From Macrostomum hystrix (taxonomy: Eukaryota > Platyhelminthes > Macrostomidae), in NCBI GenBank assembly GCA_950097015.1, contig CATNEN010000005.1, positions 3,587,501-3,651,500 of the forward strand: a DNA stretch of 64,000 nucleotides, given 5' to 3'. The position numbers and the translations under genes were made by a program. Below the pieces are notes generated by a model. That model made no database searches, was not told the DNA's origin, and saw nothing but the letters and a program-made list of their open reading frames with translations. This document shows, piece by piece, positions 11,901-23,149 of this stretch (position 1 is the stretch's first letter; every line of letters begins with the position of its first letter).

Positions 11901-14900
11901 AGCTCTACTCAAACTCTAGTCAAGCTCTACTCAAGCTCTACTCAAGCTCTACTCAAACTCTATTCAAGCTCTACTCAAACTCTACTCAAGCTCAACTTGA
12001 ACTCTACATAAGCCGTACTCAAACTCTACTAATTCTCTCTTCAAGCTCTAATCAAATTGTGCTCTACTGTATTTCTACTTTATCTCTACTCAAGCTCCAC
12101 TCTAACCCTACTCAAATTTATTGAACTGCCCTACAATTACAACCTATATCTGCAATACTCCTAAAAGCAGAATTTCTACAATTCCAAATTTCAGACCGAA
12201 TCGGCAATGGAAGAAGAATCAGGATACGATTCGCCAGTTCTGATGCACAAAGGTAATTTCAAAGTTAATTGTATTTTTTCGCGGGAATATAAAGAATCGA
12301 ATATTTGGGAGTTGATTAATTGCAATATAGAAGAGCAAAGAGACTGGGTTGCCATCGCTGTTGCAAGTATCCCATTAAAGTTTTGTAAGCAGGTATAACA
12401 AAAGGTGTCATTGTTATATAAATATGGCGGAAGTTTTTCAGCCAGTCTGGTGGTGTCAATTAAGAATTTAGTTCAACTCAAACACTCAAAAGATAGCTCA
12501 AAGATTCAGTGTGAATTGGCGATCCCAAACACGGTGGACGAGTAGACGAGTAGCTTCTCATTTATTTCTCACTCCTCCTCCTCTTCCATAGTTATACGCA
12601 CTAGCATAGACCGTTGTATATTCCCGTTGTTTTGTTCCCCAAACCTACCTTCTTATAGTGGAGTTGTTTGCCCCGCGGCAAAGACTATAGACAACTGACG
12701 ATGAAGAAAGGTAGAACCTAGAAGGGGTTCTCTCGAGTCTACTCAGCGAGCTGGGCAGGGAAGTTGCTGTAAGAGGCCTATGCGATCTCTGCTTCCCCGT
12801 TGCGTCCGTATAAGGGAGTTGGGGAGGAGAGAACGAGGAAAAACTGCCCCAGGGCTTGTGAGCTCTCCCACTAACTAGTTTGCCGTTGAGTTGTTCTCTC
12901 TCTGCACAGTCCACACTCCGGGTGTTTTCCAAATTGTGAGCATAGAGATTCGATCATGAGTTTTGTGAGTGAATTCGACCCTTAATCATTTCTTTTTGTT
13001 CCGATAGCTATAAGGATTAGGCGTGTGGGTGAGTGAGTGTGATAACCATGGCGAAATTCTATTTCCATAAGCTGATAGGATCAGGATCTTGTTATAAACA
13101 TAGGGATTTGATCCTCCCTATCATCTCAAGAGTCAAGATGATAGTGAGAATCTAATCTAGTTGTCTTAGATTAACAGTACCAGAAGTCAGCATTGAATAC
13201 ATTATGGTTGTCTGTTATTAAGGTCAACGGAACAAAACCTAAAATTTAACCCGACGAAACTTAAACTCGAGACATAGGATTTAAATAGGAATAACTAAAA
13301 CTGAAAAGGTGTAAGAAATTGGATTAACGAATTGGATGAGATGACAAAGGAGGATTAACGGAACTTTTAATGGGATAATAAGAGAGGGTGGGATAATAAC
13401 AAGGGATTAGCTAAAATTGATGGGATAATAAAATATTAAAATAAATTAGATGGGATAAAATGGAGGATTATCGGGAATTTAAACGGGATAATAAGAGTGG
13501 ATTTCTTGAAATTTCTTGGGATAAAAAAGAGCATTAACTGAAATTTAAATAGGACAGACGATGTCCAAAAGTCCAGGAAGGTGTGTTAAGCTTAGCTAAT
13601 TAAAACAGAACTTGTGTCTCCAGGCAAGTCCAAGGAGTGCGCCTCTGCAAAGTACATTGACGTCGCCACGTTAGCGGCGGCGGCTGCGGCGGCTGCGGCA
13701 GCGGCGGCGGCCAACAATACGGCCACAACAGATCTGAGCTCGGAGCAGGAAATGTCAACCGAAGCGTCCGGCATCTTCTGCACGGTGCCCGGCCGTTTAA
13801 GTCTATTGTCGTCCATCTCTAAGTACAAGGTGAGCGTTGCCGAGCTGCACAGACGCCTTGGCGCGCCCGAGTGTCTGAACGCGTCGCTGCTTGGCGGTCT
13901 TCTTCGACGGGCCAAGAGCAAAGACGGCGGTAGATCACTGCGCAGAGATCTAGACGACATCGGCCTGTGTCTGCCCGCTGGTCGGCGCAAAACTGCTCCT
14001 GTGACCCTGTTCACGGCGCTAGTTGAAGGTGAGCTTTGTGAGGCAGAAACCGGTGTTAGACCAGTGATGATTTTTCCGGGTCAGGGTATCGGGTTCAGAA
14101 CATAAGCATACAGAAAGTAAATTGACTTGATCACTCGAACAGAGAAAAGTAGAAAACAGAAAGCTTTAGTTTCCGAGTTTCCGATAGTTAATGTTTCGGT
14201 AGGCACCCGAAGTCTAACACAACCTTAAACACTTATAAACCTTTAAAATAAAATGAAAATTCCGATTACAAAATTTCAGAGGAATCAGTTCGTCTAGCAA
14301 AAGATTTCAGCCAACTGTGCGAAACGGAATTCCCAGTGCGAGCGTGCGCCACTGCTCTGATGAATTCTCCCAATTCAGCAAACGACAGGCAGTGTCTGGC
14401 GCCGTCCGATGCAGCTATCGTAGCAGCGGACGAGCAGCGACGCGCTAGTCGGCAACAGCGCTCACAAAGGCTTGGTCGTGAACGCCGCGTTGAAGCGATT
14501 CGAGCAGCTAGGTGAGCCTATTTTTAGAAACAAATGGATAAGCATAAAAAGTCTACTGGGGGATTCTCGATCAAGGTCAATTCTATTTTTAGAACCAATC
14601 AAACGCCCTCTTAAAATTTTCTATCACACAGAGGCATCGTGGAAGAAGTGACGGACCTATTGCACAAGGATCGTTCGCCTCTGTGCAACATCAACCCACC
14701 GCCGCTGCTAGACCAGGAAACCCAGCGTCAGCTGACAGGTTTCAGCTTGTTGACACACGGATTCGGCACGCCTGCATTGGCCAGCGCGTTTGTTGTTCTT
14801 CAACGCATCCTGGGCGAGATGGAGCGACAGTTGCAGGCAGCCCCGGGTGCTGCACAAAACGGCGACTCCCTGATTGCAGACTTTGACTCCGAGGTCAGAT

Positions 14901-14965
14901 CTTCGGCGACGATCAACGAGTCGGCGGTTCATTGGCGGGGATCCGAAGCCAAAGAGAATCTCTGA
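8530..14965 (+). CDS. TFAP2: AP-2 family transcription factor (TFAP2), seven coding exons
   Basis: This gene encodes a sequence-specific nuclear transcription factor of the AP-2 family. Coding exons are 8530-8586, 8829-9023, 9136-9459, 12195-12252, 13624-14028, 14280-14511 and 14632-14965. All junctions are GT-AG and phase-compatible, giving 534 residues. The PY-type activation motif [10 protein letters not shown] lies near residues 57-66, within polyglutamine-rich sequence. A polyalanine run of about 13 begins near residue 229. The conserved DNA-binding region starts near residue 262 ([62 protein letters not shown]). The dimerisation region follows ([27 protein letters not shown]). The last two match AP-2 family signatures closely. 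An Arg-rich insertion interrupts the region between CETEFP and TDLL. Intron 1 carries a SINE and intron 3 two minisatellites. The start ATG is supported by the in-phase splice into DRRQDLQP. Confidence 0.93.
8640..8750 (+). mobile_element. tRNA-headed SINE, family B, in AP-2 intron 1
   Basis: The head (8640 to about 8703) resembles a degenerate tRNA: CTC...GAG can pair as a D stem, the anticodon-arm region reads CGGACTCACGA, and the B box reads GTGTTCGATTCC. It is followed by GTGTCCTTTAGCAAGATA, which resembles the conserved central TCCTTTGGCAAG motif found in several animal SINE families. The family likeness is from memory. The anticodon arm does not pair cleanly, so a functional tRNA gene is unlikely. 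Confidence 0.55.
9494..10795. repeat. 33-bp minisatellite in AP-2 intron 3
   Basis: About 39 copies of a 33-bp unit containing CTCATATCAAACTTCTCATG, separated by GCAGTGTCAGAAT or GCAGTCTCAGAAT. Two units lack three bases (near 10304 and 10369) and so also preserve the reading frame. The array begins 35 bp after the exon 3 donor at 9460. Because 33 is divisible by three and the unit lacks stops in two frames, very long ORFs cross it. Confidence 0.97.
11400..12000. repeat. 11-bp minisatellite in AP-2 intron 3
   Basis: An array of CTCAAACTCTA and CTCAAGCTCTA 11-mers. It is dense from about 11529 to 11990, with degenerate copies on both sides (from about 11400 and to about 12110). It ends less than 200 bp before the acceptor of exon 4. 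Between this array and the 33-bp array, 10800-11400 is unique intron sequence. Confidence 0.95.
12253..13623 (+). other. AP-2 intron 4, no nested gene recognised
   Basis: An intron with donor GGTAATT and acceptor TGTGTCTCCAG. It holds a GC-richer stretch at about 12540-12960, with a 95-codon minus-strand ORF that matches no family I recognise, and loosely repeated GGGATAATAA-type motifs from about 13320 to 13560. Confidence 0.5.
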
Positions 14966-15293
14966 CTGGATGATTAACCCAACTGCTGCCTGATTGACAA
15001 GTTTTGACAGTTTAAGTTTTGTCTTTTAGTTGTTCAAGGCAAAAAAATCAGTTGTTTTGTTTCCTGCACATGTATAAAGTTCGCTATGTAGATTGTTTTC
15101 GAATTACGATAAGTACTTTTGCGTGTACTTATTGTTTTCGAATTATTATTTTTCTATGGAACAGATTTGCTCAATTGCTGCAGTTACTGTCTATTTTGTC
15201 TAGTTAAGTCTATTTTGCTACTAATTTAAAATGCGCTGATATATTTCGTCTAACTTGAACCTTAGTAAATCGTGTAAATAGTTTCGAAATGCT

Positions 15294-15303
15294 AATAAAT
15301 AAA
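15294..15303 (+). terminator. AP-2 polyadenylation signal
   Basis: Two overlapping AATAAA hexamers (AATAAATAAA) lie about 330 nt after the AP-2 stop codon at 14963-14965, which gives a plausible 3' UTR end. Confidence 0.7.
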
Positions 15304-15935
15304 GCCACAAAAAGCAAAAAATCTAAATTTTAAACACGTGACTTTTAAATATTATTTTTTTTAGCACGACGTTCTGAAACCTGCCACTTCATCAGCACTT
15401 GTTGACTATTCTGTAAATCGGATAGATACGAAGGCACTCTGACCCTCACACACAAAACGAAAAAAACAAACACTAGATAATAAATTCCTCAAAGAGAATT
15501 TTAAAATCCAAAACAGAGTAGGTCAAGTGCGTTTTTATTTTGCAAAGGCAAATTTTTTTAATGTTGTACAGAAAATCGAAAACACCATCACCGAATAACA
15601 GCAAAATGGTATTTTTTACCAGCGTGTAAATTATCAAATTCGTCGAAGCTGTAGAGTGCAATCTGACAAGACCGCTTGCATGAACCAACTACGAAAATAA
15701 TGATGAGCGAATTAATGTAGCTAGGTAAAATATTAAATAAGTATTTCAAAAAAGTAGATGATAGTGAAAAACAGTAGTGGAATCCTAACAACACTACTAA
15801 CTAAAATAAGTAAGTAGTAAAAAGCGTACAAATATTTTAAAGTGTAAACTGTAAATAAAAAATGACTGAAGATAAGGAGTAAAATTATATATAGAAAATC
15901 GGTGAGAATTAACACGTAGAAGCTTAATTGTGATA
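15304..15935. other. Convergent intergenic region between AP-2 and TMEM258
   Basis: AT-rich sequence separating the 3' ends of two convergent genes. A CACGTG E-box-like site lies at 15335-15340. Several overlapping small minus-strand ORFs here are random AT-rich reading frames. Confidence 0.55.
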
Positions 15936-15941
15936 TTTATT
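15936..15941 (-). terminator. TMEM258 polyadenylation signal
   Basis: AATAAA on the minus strand, about 91 nt past the TMEM258 stop codon at 16032-16034. Confidence 0.65.
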
Positions 15942-16031
15942 TCATAAAAAGTCAACTTTAACCAATTAAATGTCAAATTAAAAAAAGCAAGAAAGAAATA
16001 ACAGTACAAAATCAAAGCTGTCAATCATTGC

Positions 16032-17224
16032 TCAAACATAGATACCGACCCATAGGCAGAGGAATAAAACACCAAAGCCAAGGAAACCAGAAGCAACCAG
16101 AGACACCAAAGTCTCTTTGCGAATGTCCCTTGTGAATCGATTGGCTGTGACTTCGTAAACAAAGAACCAGGCAGCAAAGAAGATACCAATGCCCATTAGG
16201 ACAATTGTAAGGTGTGGAAACACTGCCGGATTTATTGGAGACACATAGCGCTGCATTGAGTCCAGGGGGATCTGGTGCATAAAATGAGAAATATGAGCAG
16301 GGTTACAGTGGCAAAATTATTAAGTTTTTATGTGAATATTATTTAGATAACTCCCACAAAAATTATTTAGATAATTAGTATTAATTTAACTGAAAAATTA
16401 ATTGTTAAGCCAATCTATTTTCAGTGACATTTTTGTTAAAAGATGGTAGATAGGTCATTGACATTAATTTTAGATTATTTTTATTTTATTTATCTCAGGT
16501 TTTATTGATCTAGCTAGTACATTAGATCTAATTTAGGCATTTTTCCTATGGTGATGTACTTTTAGAACAAATAGTAACAACAGTCATTTTTACAATTACC
16601 ATAATTTTTTAGTTCTCATTTCTTTTATAGTGGTAGCTTTTGATCAATTCAAAAAAAGAAAAAATTAAGTAAATAAAAAAAATCTAGAAAATATGCTTCA
16701 TATTATGTTTAACATATTTAAATTTCTTTATCAAAAAGCTATATATTATAAATCTATAATATATGCAAAATCAAAGCATATGGATTTTGAAGGACATGGC
16801 TATAGGTGGATAACCTATTTAGTCATCAGCTTTGAGCTTCATAATATACCTGAGCATTCAGTATTAGAAGTCAGCAATATCAACAAAAAAGTTATTAGAA
16901 CGACAAATTAGAATGAAAAGCAAAAGGACGATATTGCGGCATATAGGCCTATAGTATACATTATATACTAAAAGCTAAAAGCCAAGCATTTTAAATAAAC
17001 AACTAATTGTACAATGAAATAACAGCGTAATTACTGTAACGAAATAGAATTGCCTCAACAATGATACGGTAGGGCAACTGCTTAGTGTCATTTTAACAAT
17101 GCACTGGAGTTATCAGAATTTTTACACTACCACTAACGAAACTGTCGGGTAGGAAATAAAAAAGGAATAGGAGTGCCAAATTTACATGTTAATATAAAAA
17201 CGTTACCTCGCCTTTAAAACTCAT
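16032..17224 (-). CDS. TMEM258: TMEM258, oligosaccharyltransferase-associated membrane protein
   Basis: A small ER membrane protein. In vertebrates TMEM258 is a subunit of the oligosaccharyltransferase complex that N-glycosylates nascent proteins. Exon 2 (16032-16271) encodes 79 residues that match the family almost throughout: [48 protein letters not shown] and the terminal LWVGIYV. Exon 1 (17207-17224) is a short phase-0 exon giving MSFKGE, followed by GAG|GTAACG. Exon 2 has acceptor TATGCACCAG. The product is 85 residues, against about 79 in human, with two membrane segments (roughly residues 25-46 and 59-84). The intron is 935 bp and without repeats. Exon 1 is inferred from splice sites and phase only; an alternative start at the internal Met before QRYVSP is possible. 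Confidence 0.92.
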
Positions 17225-18846
17225 TTTGTCGTTCTTAAAATCAGCAATCAGTCTTGACCGGATCGAAAAGTTTGAGCTGATGACTACGACGTAGTAATAT
17301 GTAAGAAAAATCTAGAAGTCGTTTTTTCGCGAAAGTTTCTTTTTGAAATCATAAAAGTGACACCCACAAAAGAAAAACTTACCAAGGAAACGAAGCAATA
17401 CATTTTTGTACAAGATATGTTGCTTATATATAAATGCGGTAAAAGCCTTTCCTGGTTTCAGAATACTAACGATATTTAGAATAAATATTTGTTTTACCCT
17501 ATATAAAGCTAATAATTCTGAATGCGTTATTTTTTATTCTGACGGGATTATAATACAAATATAAATTCTAAGTCATTGCCTTAATTAATTATAGCGTTAA
17601 AAGACAATCGCAAACTTCAGATAACTTTTAATACAACTGCAAGCTCGTTTTTAACATCCCAAAAATATAAGTGGCGCATGGCGCATATAGTGCAGCAATT
17701 GCTAATTGTTACAAGTTTATCGTACGCAAACAAATTGATCATGTTGTCCTTTAATTAAACAACGAGAAAATGTATGAAAAGCTGAGTTTTAAGATTTGAT
17801 TATCTGCATGGTCAAAAAAATCATATTTACTGTTTACAATCTGCCAGCGAGAGACAAAAAGGCACCACAAAAAGCTTTTTGTAACTAATTAAAGGATGTC
17901 GTAGGCGTGTACATTTAAGGTATTGTGTACAGCCATGCGAACACAGTAATATAGTTTTTTTTCTAATTGATGTGGCACTCAAAACACACTTAATAACCTA
18001 CTTTAGGGTTTGTTTCTCATCAGATGTCCACAACCTTATCTTTCTTTCTATATGGATCATAATTATAGGCTTATACTTTTTTTGCTTTTTGGAGCAGTTT
18101 TTCCTAGCGTTTCCGCCACTATAATATCAGCGAGTCTAAAGTTTGCAAATCAGTAGATATCAGTGGATCAACGCATTGCGGAAGCAACGAAGCTTTTTCG
18201 AAATAAGTTTTCGGATCTCTTCAGCTATTATATATGGTCAGGACCGGCGGTATCTTATCGACTGTCGCTATCAACAGCTGGAGTTATTTGCACTATTTTC
18301 TAGCTCGAAGATCGCATGACTGCTGACTGCCGCTAATTCTGCTGCTGTTTAAGCTTCACTTCACCGACACATCTGGATGGGTGGATGAAGGGAAAAATTT
18401 CATATCACCCAAGCACCGGCGGGACCCATGCGACAAGATTTCCAGGCTTCATTTAATGCAAGGAATTGCTCACTATATTTTTTACCTCACATTTTTTCAC
18501 TACCCGATCGGAACCGTGCGAAATGTGATTGACAAAAAATAATGATATCATTTTCATGATTGTATTAGACATGCAACTAAAGCTAACTTTTCCAGATTTT
18601 AATTAAAGAAAAGAAAACTAAAGTATTTCTATTTCTAGCCAGTAAAGTTTAATAAGCAACTTAATAGTCACGTTTGCACGTTTCAAAGAACGAAGATTTT
18701 TTGGGGGTTTATTACCGACTTTCGATGGCTGCCCTAATGGATTTTGGTGCCTGCCATCATGGATTTGCATAGCTACGCTCATGGATTTTGATGGCTGCCC
18801 TCATGGATTTGGATTTAAAATTTACGAGCTGCACGCGAATACTACG

Positions 18847-18847
<1 letters not shown>
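17225..18847. other. Intergenic region upstream of TMEM258
   Basis: AT-rich sequence with no supported exon. A short imperfect repeat, three to four copies of ATGGATTT followed by GCTGCCCTC-like sequence, lies at about 18724-18812 next to a SINE. The rest shows no recognisable feature. Confidence 0.5.
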
Positions 18848-18882
<35 letters not shown>

Positions 18883-19239
18883 TTAATAATTGCAGGAGAC
18901 CTGCGGGCAATGGCACATAATTTGGTGACACTATAGACCCGCAGCCAGCGAGGAGGCAATTCTGCACATTTCGCTGACTCCTGAGCACACACGCACACAG
19001 ATACCGTACACAGGCATACGCTCACACAGGTGTGTACATCTGGCCTGACTTTTTCATCGTCAGGCAGTGTACATTTAACTGTGCCTTGGAGGTTGGCCCT
19101 CGAGGGCGTAAATTGCACGACAAACCCCCAAGCCTTCTCTCCGCGGCTGCGCCCCAAATAAATGTAGCCTCGCCGTGGAATCGAACTTAGGGACCGTGGT
19201 GCGAGAGGCAAACGCGTTAACCGCTCTGCCACCGACCCC
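18848..19239 (-). mobile_element. tRNA-derived SINE, family A, copy 2
   Basis: The best-preserved copy of the family, in reverse orientation. Read on the minus strand it begins GGGGTCGGTGGCAGAGCGG, has the B-box-like AGTTCGATTCC, the family body and TCCTGCAATT, and ends in a long (ATT)n tail seen as (TAA)n at 18845-18889. Compared with copy 1 it is a full-length head-to-tail match. Confidence 0.9.
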
Positions 19240-20040
19240 TACGATTTACTACTATAAAAATAGTTAAACGGATGAAGATTTAAACAAAACTAAGGCTTTT
19301 TTGTTTTCATTTTACAACATGAAGTTGAACGAAGTTCTGTGAATTTGTATATCTACATTTTCTATGTGTAAAATTGTGCAACTTGTTCTCTATAGATTGC
19401 TCCTATTATTTTCATAATAGTTATAATTTGCATAGTGCATTGAGGTGTTTTTATAAAATAGGCGACATATCATAAGTATACAAATTGTGTTGCATATAAC
19501 TTTGCATTGGAACAGTTGCAGCAAATACATGTACACTCGACTCGACACTACGAAAGTGTGTTTAACCGTTCGTTTAAATTTAATAAAGTTCGACATGGGG
19601 CTAATGGTTGCAAGAACTGAAAAATGTGACTTTTTATCAGAATAAAATCCTAAACACAAATATTTAAAATGCATTCACAATACTCGAACTGAATAATATA
19701 CGTGATATAAAGTTGCTTGAATTTATTCAAGGTAAAAAACGACACAGCTGCCACAAGGACAAAGACCCACAAAATATAATATAATAAAATACGCACTACT
19801 AAATACTAATAAAGAGTGTATAGTAGCCATTGAACGATAATTAGTGACAGAATGACAGTTACACGCAAAAAGGACTGGAGCTGTTTATATAATCAGATAA
19901 TCATGCTTTGACGTCGAAATCGATAAAAAAATCCAAAATTAAAATTTTGAAGTTTAAAAAAAACTTTTTTTTCGAAGGATAGAAGGACCGATTTTTCATG
20001 AAAATCAACATTCGTCGCTATTTACGGTGATCTAACCTTC
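19240..20040. other. Unique AT-rich sequence, no gene recognised
   Basis: Single-copy sequence between a SINE and a dispersed repeat. The minus-strand ORF at 19390-19674 shows no family resemblance, signal peptide or splice context that would support a gene. Confidence 0.5.
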
Positions 20041-20421
20041 AAATCCGTCCGATCCCCATCAGCATCGTCAATATATTCAGCGATAGTTGTCAAGGACCTT
20101 GTGATAAGGACTAAAATGGCTCTTTAAAAGCTTCTAAGACGAATAAATATTGGTTAAATGATATAGAAGTTAATTTTATAATCAATGCAATATAATTAAC
20201 AAAATATCGTCAACAATATAATAGCCGACACCCCGAAGAGAATCCTTGAATACCTTGACGATGCCGATGTTTTGTGATTTTGGAAATTGTTTCACCGGAT
20301 AGGGCGGAGCAGTTCAGCCCGTGTTCTGCATTTTCGAGAATATGCAGGTCGGTCGAATATTTTAGGAGATACAGAAAAAAGTTACGTGCATTTGAAATAC
20401 CCCCGTTCCCGTACTGTTAAG
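20041..20421 (+). mobile_element. Unclassified dispersed repeat, copy 1
   Basis: The part from about 20226 resembles 45240-45425 over some 180 bp, sharing GACACCCC, GACGATGC, TTTTGTGATT, GGATAG and TTTAGGAGATACAGA. About 150 bp upstream, 20049-20083 (CATCAGCATCGTCAATATATTC read in two overlapping parts) is the approximate reverse complement of 20241-20270, giving an inverted repeat that could be element termini. A mariner derivative interrupts it at 20424. No coding capacity was seen and the family is unknown to me. Confidence 0.55.
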
Positions 20422-20423
20422 TA

Positions 20424-21192
20424 CGAGGGGTGTTGCAAAAGTTTCCGGACTAATGCTAATCCTGGTGACAATTCGTGTTTGATTTGGCTGAAAATTGATG
20501 TCTATGGTATTCAGCCGTAGAAAAGACTTTTCCTAAAATGTTATGCAGCTCAGTCAACCACAGCATACATGAGGGCCAAAATAGGTTGCAACCCTTTGAA
20601 GCTTTTGACACGATTTTTCACAAACCAAAAGTGAGTGAAAATGAGTCGACCGAAGAATCCATCGGAGTTCGGGTCTAAGAAAGCCAGCTTCCAACGACTG
20701 CTGAACCACCCAGCCTACAGTCCCGATCTCGCCGTCGCCGAATTCCACCTCTTTGGCCCAATGAACATGCCAATGCGGGGCGAGATCTTCACAATGCGCG
20801 AGGAGGTCATCGAAGCAGCCAACAAATCTCTACGTCAGTTCGATGCCAGCTTCTGGGGGTCTGGCTTCGACATGCTGATTGAGCGCTACCGAAAATGCAT
20901 CTCCGTAAATGGCGAATACGTGGAGCGAGCCAGCAATCAACCTGTGGACGCATCCGGCGATAGAAGCGAAAGTGACAGTGATTGGTAGCTGTAACTCGGA
21001 AATCGTATTTCATGACTATAATAATCTAGTGTACAATCGCTTATTACTTTGGACCATCAATTCCAAACTTTCTGAAACTTTATAATATTATAAAATACAG
21101 TTGCCTGTTCGTCTGTTTAAATTTTTTGCTGAATCAGGCTAAAATTATCACCATGACGAGCATTAGTCCGGAAACTATTGCAACACCCCTCG
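20424..21192 (+). mobile_element. Internally deleted mariner element
   Basis: A 769-bp element bounded by TA dinucleotides (20422-20423 and 21193-21194). Its inverted ends run about 35 bp and include CGAGGGGTGTTGCAA and TTTCCGGACTAATGCT, with one central difference. The inside holds only the C-terminal part of a mariner transposase, so the element lost most of its gene by internal deletion and could only move with help from elsewhere. It is inserted in the unclassified dispersed repeat. Confidence 0.85.
20641..20988 (+). pseudogene. Mariner transposase C-terminal fragment
   Basis: An open frame of 115 residues inside the deleted mariner. From about residue 22 it matches the mariner catalytic C-terminus: NHPAYSPDLAVAEFHLFGP, then RQFDASFW and the ending IERYRKCISVNGEYVE. 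Family members carry Asp at the third catalytic position (SPDLAPSD); here the aligned residue is Glu (SPDLAVAE). The N-terminal helix-turn-helix and the first two catalytic Asp residues are absent, so it cannot be an active enzyme. The short leader MSRPKNPSEF likely marks the deletion junction. Confidence 0.85.
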
Positions 21193-21392
21193 TACTTAGT
21201 CTGACGTGAGGACTCGAGAAGTGACAAGCCAGCGTCTTAAAAAAGCATTTCTGCCGGTGAGAACAACAACCTACTCAATTACACATGCTGCACAACAATG
21301 CGAATCTAAAATACAGTTTGACTAAAACAGACTTGATAGATACGAAAAACACAAACAAGCTTTTTCTCAGAAAATCCACGACAATTTGCGAG

Positions 21393-23149
21393 TCAGTCGT
21401 CGCCAATCGGGCAGCTCAGCAAAGCTACGGCTGCCTGAGCAGCCTCGTCAACCGCATCAGAGATCTGATCCCGATGACGAGTGATGAGCGTCGAGCGCCC
21501 GCCGACGTTGCCAACGCCGGTGCCGACTGTGCCAGGCGACACAGTGGCCGATACAGCCACGGCGCCACCCGCTGTGTTAGCAGCAGCCGCAGCCGTGGAA
21601 TTTCTGGGCCTTCCTAGGCGAAAAAATTGGCGAGCCCTTCGACGAAACGGAGTGTAGCAGGCGAAGTAGATGAAGAAATTGCACAGCGAGTCAATGTTAG
21701 CCGGTAGATAGCTGAAGTACATCAGGTAGAAAATAGCCAGATGATAATTGTGCAACAGGCAGGTGAAAATGTATGACACTGCTGTCATAGCGAAGAATGG
21801 CACTTCAAATATTAGAAAAGTGCCAAGAAGTGTGAAGATGGTCCTTGTTACGGTGCGTTTTCGTCTGAGCAGCGATTGCGTCAATCGACGCGTGTGAAGC
21901 GCGCTGCTACGAGGCGAGTTCAGCAGATTTCGCGGATGCTGGCAGACCATCTGCAGTAGCTGCTGCTGCTGCTGCTGCGCTGAGTTGCGTCCATTGCCGC
22001 TGCCGATGCTATTCTGATTGGCGCTAACAGCAGAGATCGTTCCGCCATTGTCGGCGAGTGGAAGCAGATGGCGCGGCATGCGGCCGCTTCGCCGTATAGT
22101 CAGGAAGCCGCAGCCAAGAATGATGGCGAATGTCATCAGATTGCACACAGCGCCATAGACAATATGGTAGCGCATCTGAGAGCAGGTTTTGTTGACAAAG
22201 TGCACGGGCAGGAGCAATAAGCCGGCGATGAAGAACATTCCAGTGAGGATTAGCAGGAAGGCGTTGTTTCCGTAGATGTTGAATCGCGGGCGCAGTGGCT
22301 TGGTTACTGCGTCCCAACGCGTCACGGCAATAAGGGCTACCCAGAAGTTCCGCACTGAAATTTTTAGCGGGTGTAGATTAAGAGGCTTGTTTTTGGGGGT
22401 GAATGGACGGCAGGATGTTAGAAATCAAAACATGATCAAACCAGGAGGTGTAGTTAGTCAACCAATCACTGAGTAGTTAGAGAAAGGAAAGGACGCGCGG
22501 AGTTCAGGTTGACACGGTCAAGTCAGCCAATCGGAGAAGAGTTACGGAAAGGAAAGGGTTCGGGGTTGGTGCTTCTATTGCTATCCAATATGAGATAGGC
22601 GGGTTGGCTTACTTTAATCAGAGTGGCATTTGAAGAAGATGCAGATTTAAGGCTAAATAAATAGATAGATAGATAGATAGAGACAGTCCTCTCACCCGAA
22701 ATGGACACAATTCGTATGTCGCTGCAGATTTCCAGCACTTTAGAAATGACGGATGATGACAAAACCCCCTGTTCCAGCACGCCATCAGATGCGGCCGCCA
22801 AGGCGGCTGCCGACGCAGTCTGGCTGCAGAAGGCAGTCCGTAGCGAGACCATTGTCAGACTATAAATAGCCGAAGATACCTGTTGAATGCATTCAACTAC
22901 TGACAGATAGTAGAGCATGACGCGCATTCTCGACTGCTGTTCGCGTTTAGTGCGCAGTATTAGTACGGCCAGCAGGTTGGTGAGAAATGCGGCCAAATTG
23001 ATGCACAAATCGGCAGCCAAAATTTTCATTACACTGCCGAACGCTTCTAAGCACATGAAATTGAGGTCCAATACAAAGCGAGAACTGCCATTAACTGCAG
23101 TGGCTTCAATTTGTGGCAAACTGGAAGGAGTTACAACTTTTTGATTCAT
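21393..23149 (-). CDS. Rhodopsin-family (class A) GPCR, neuropeptide-receptor-like
   Basis: A seven-transmembrane receptor of 471 residues from two exons: 22696-23149 (start MNQKVVTP) and 21393-22354. The donor is TCGG|GTGAGA and the acceptor TTTCAG|TGCGG, joined in phase 1. Membrane segments are seen near LCINLAAFLTNLLAVLIL (TM1), VMLYYLSVVECIQQVSS (TM2), EICSDIRIVSISV (TM3), FLLILTGMFFIAGLLLL (TM4), VCNLMTFAIILGCGF (TM5), FTLLGTFLIFEVPFFAMTA (TM6) and LPANIDSLCNFFIYF (TM7). The DRY position reads TRW, and NPxxY is replaced by SLCNFFIY. Intracellular loop 3 is long and holds a polyglutamine run. NGSS near the N-terminus is a glycosylation site. The ligand cannot be named; the shape resembles invertebrate FMRFamide-type receptors. 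The intron contains a (TAGA)n microsatellite at about 22658-22680. Confidence 0.85.

Noticed and set aside
12645-12932. 95-codon minus ORF in AP-2 intron 4
   Set aside because: No family resemblance, no splice or promoter context, and it lies antisense inside an intron.
13592-14014. 140-codon minus ORF with polyalanine
   Set aside because: It is the antisense of AP-2 exon 5, whose plus strand has clear conserved AP-2 motifs.
18822-19232. 136-codon minus ORF
   Set aside because: It is the sense strand of SINE copy 2 running into its (ATT)n tail; the similar 37717-38082 ORF is SINE copy 3.
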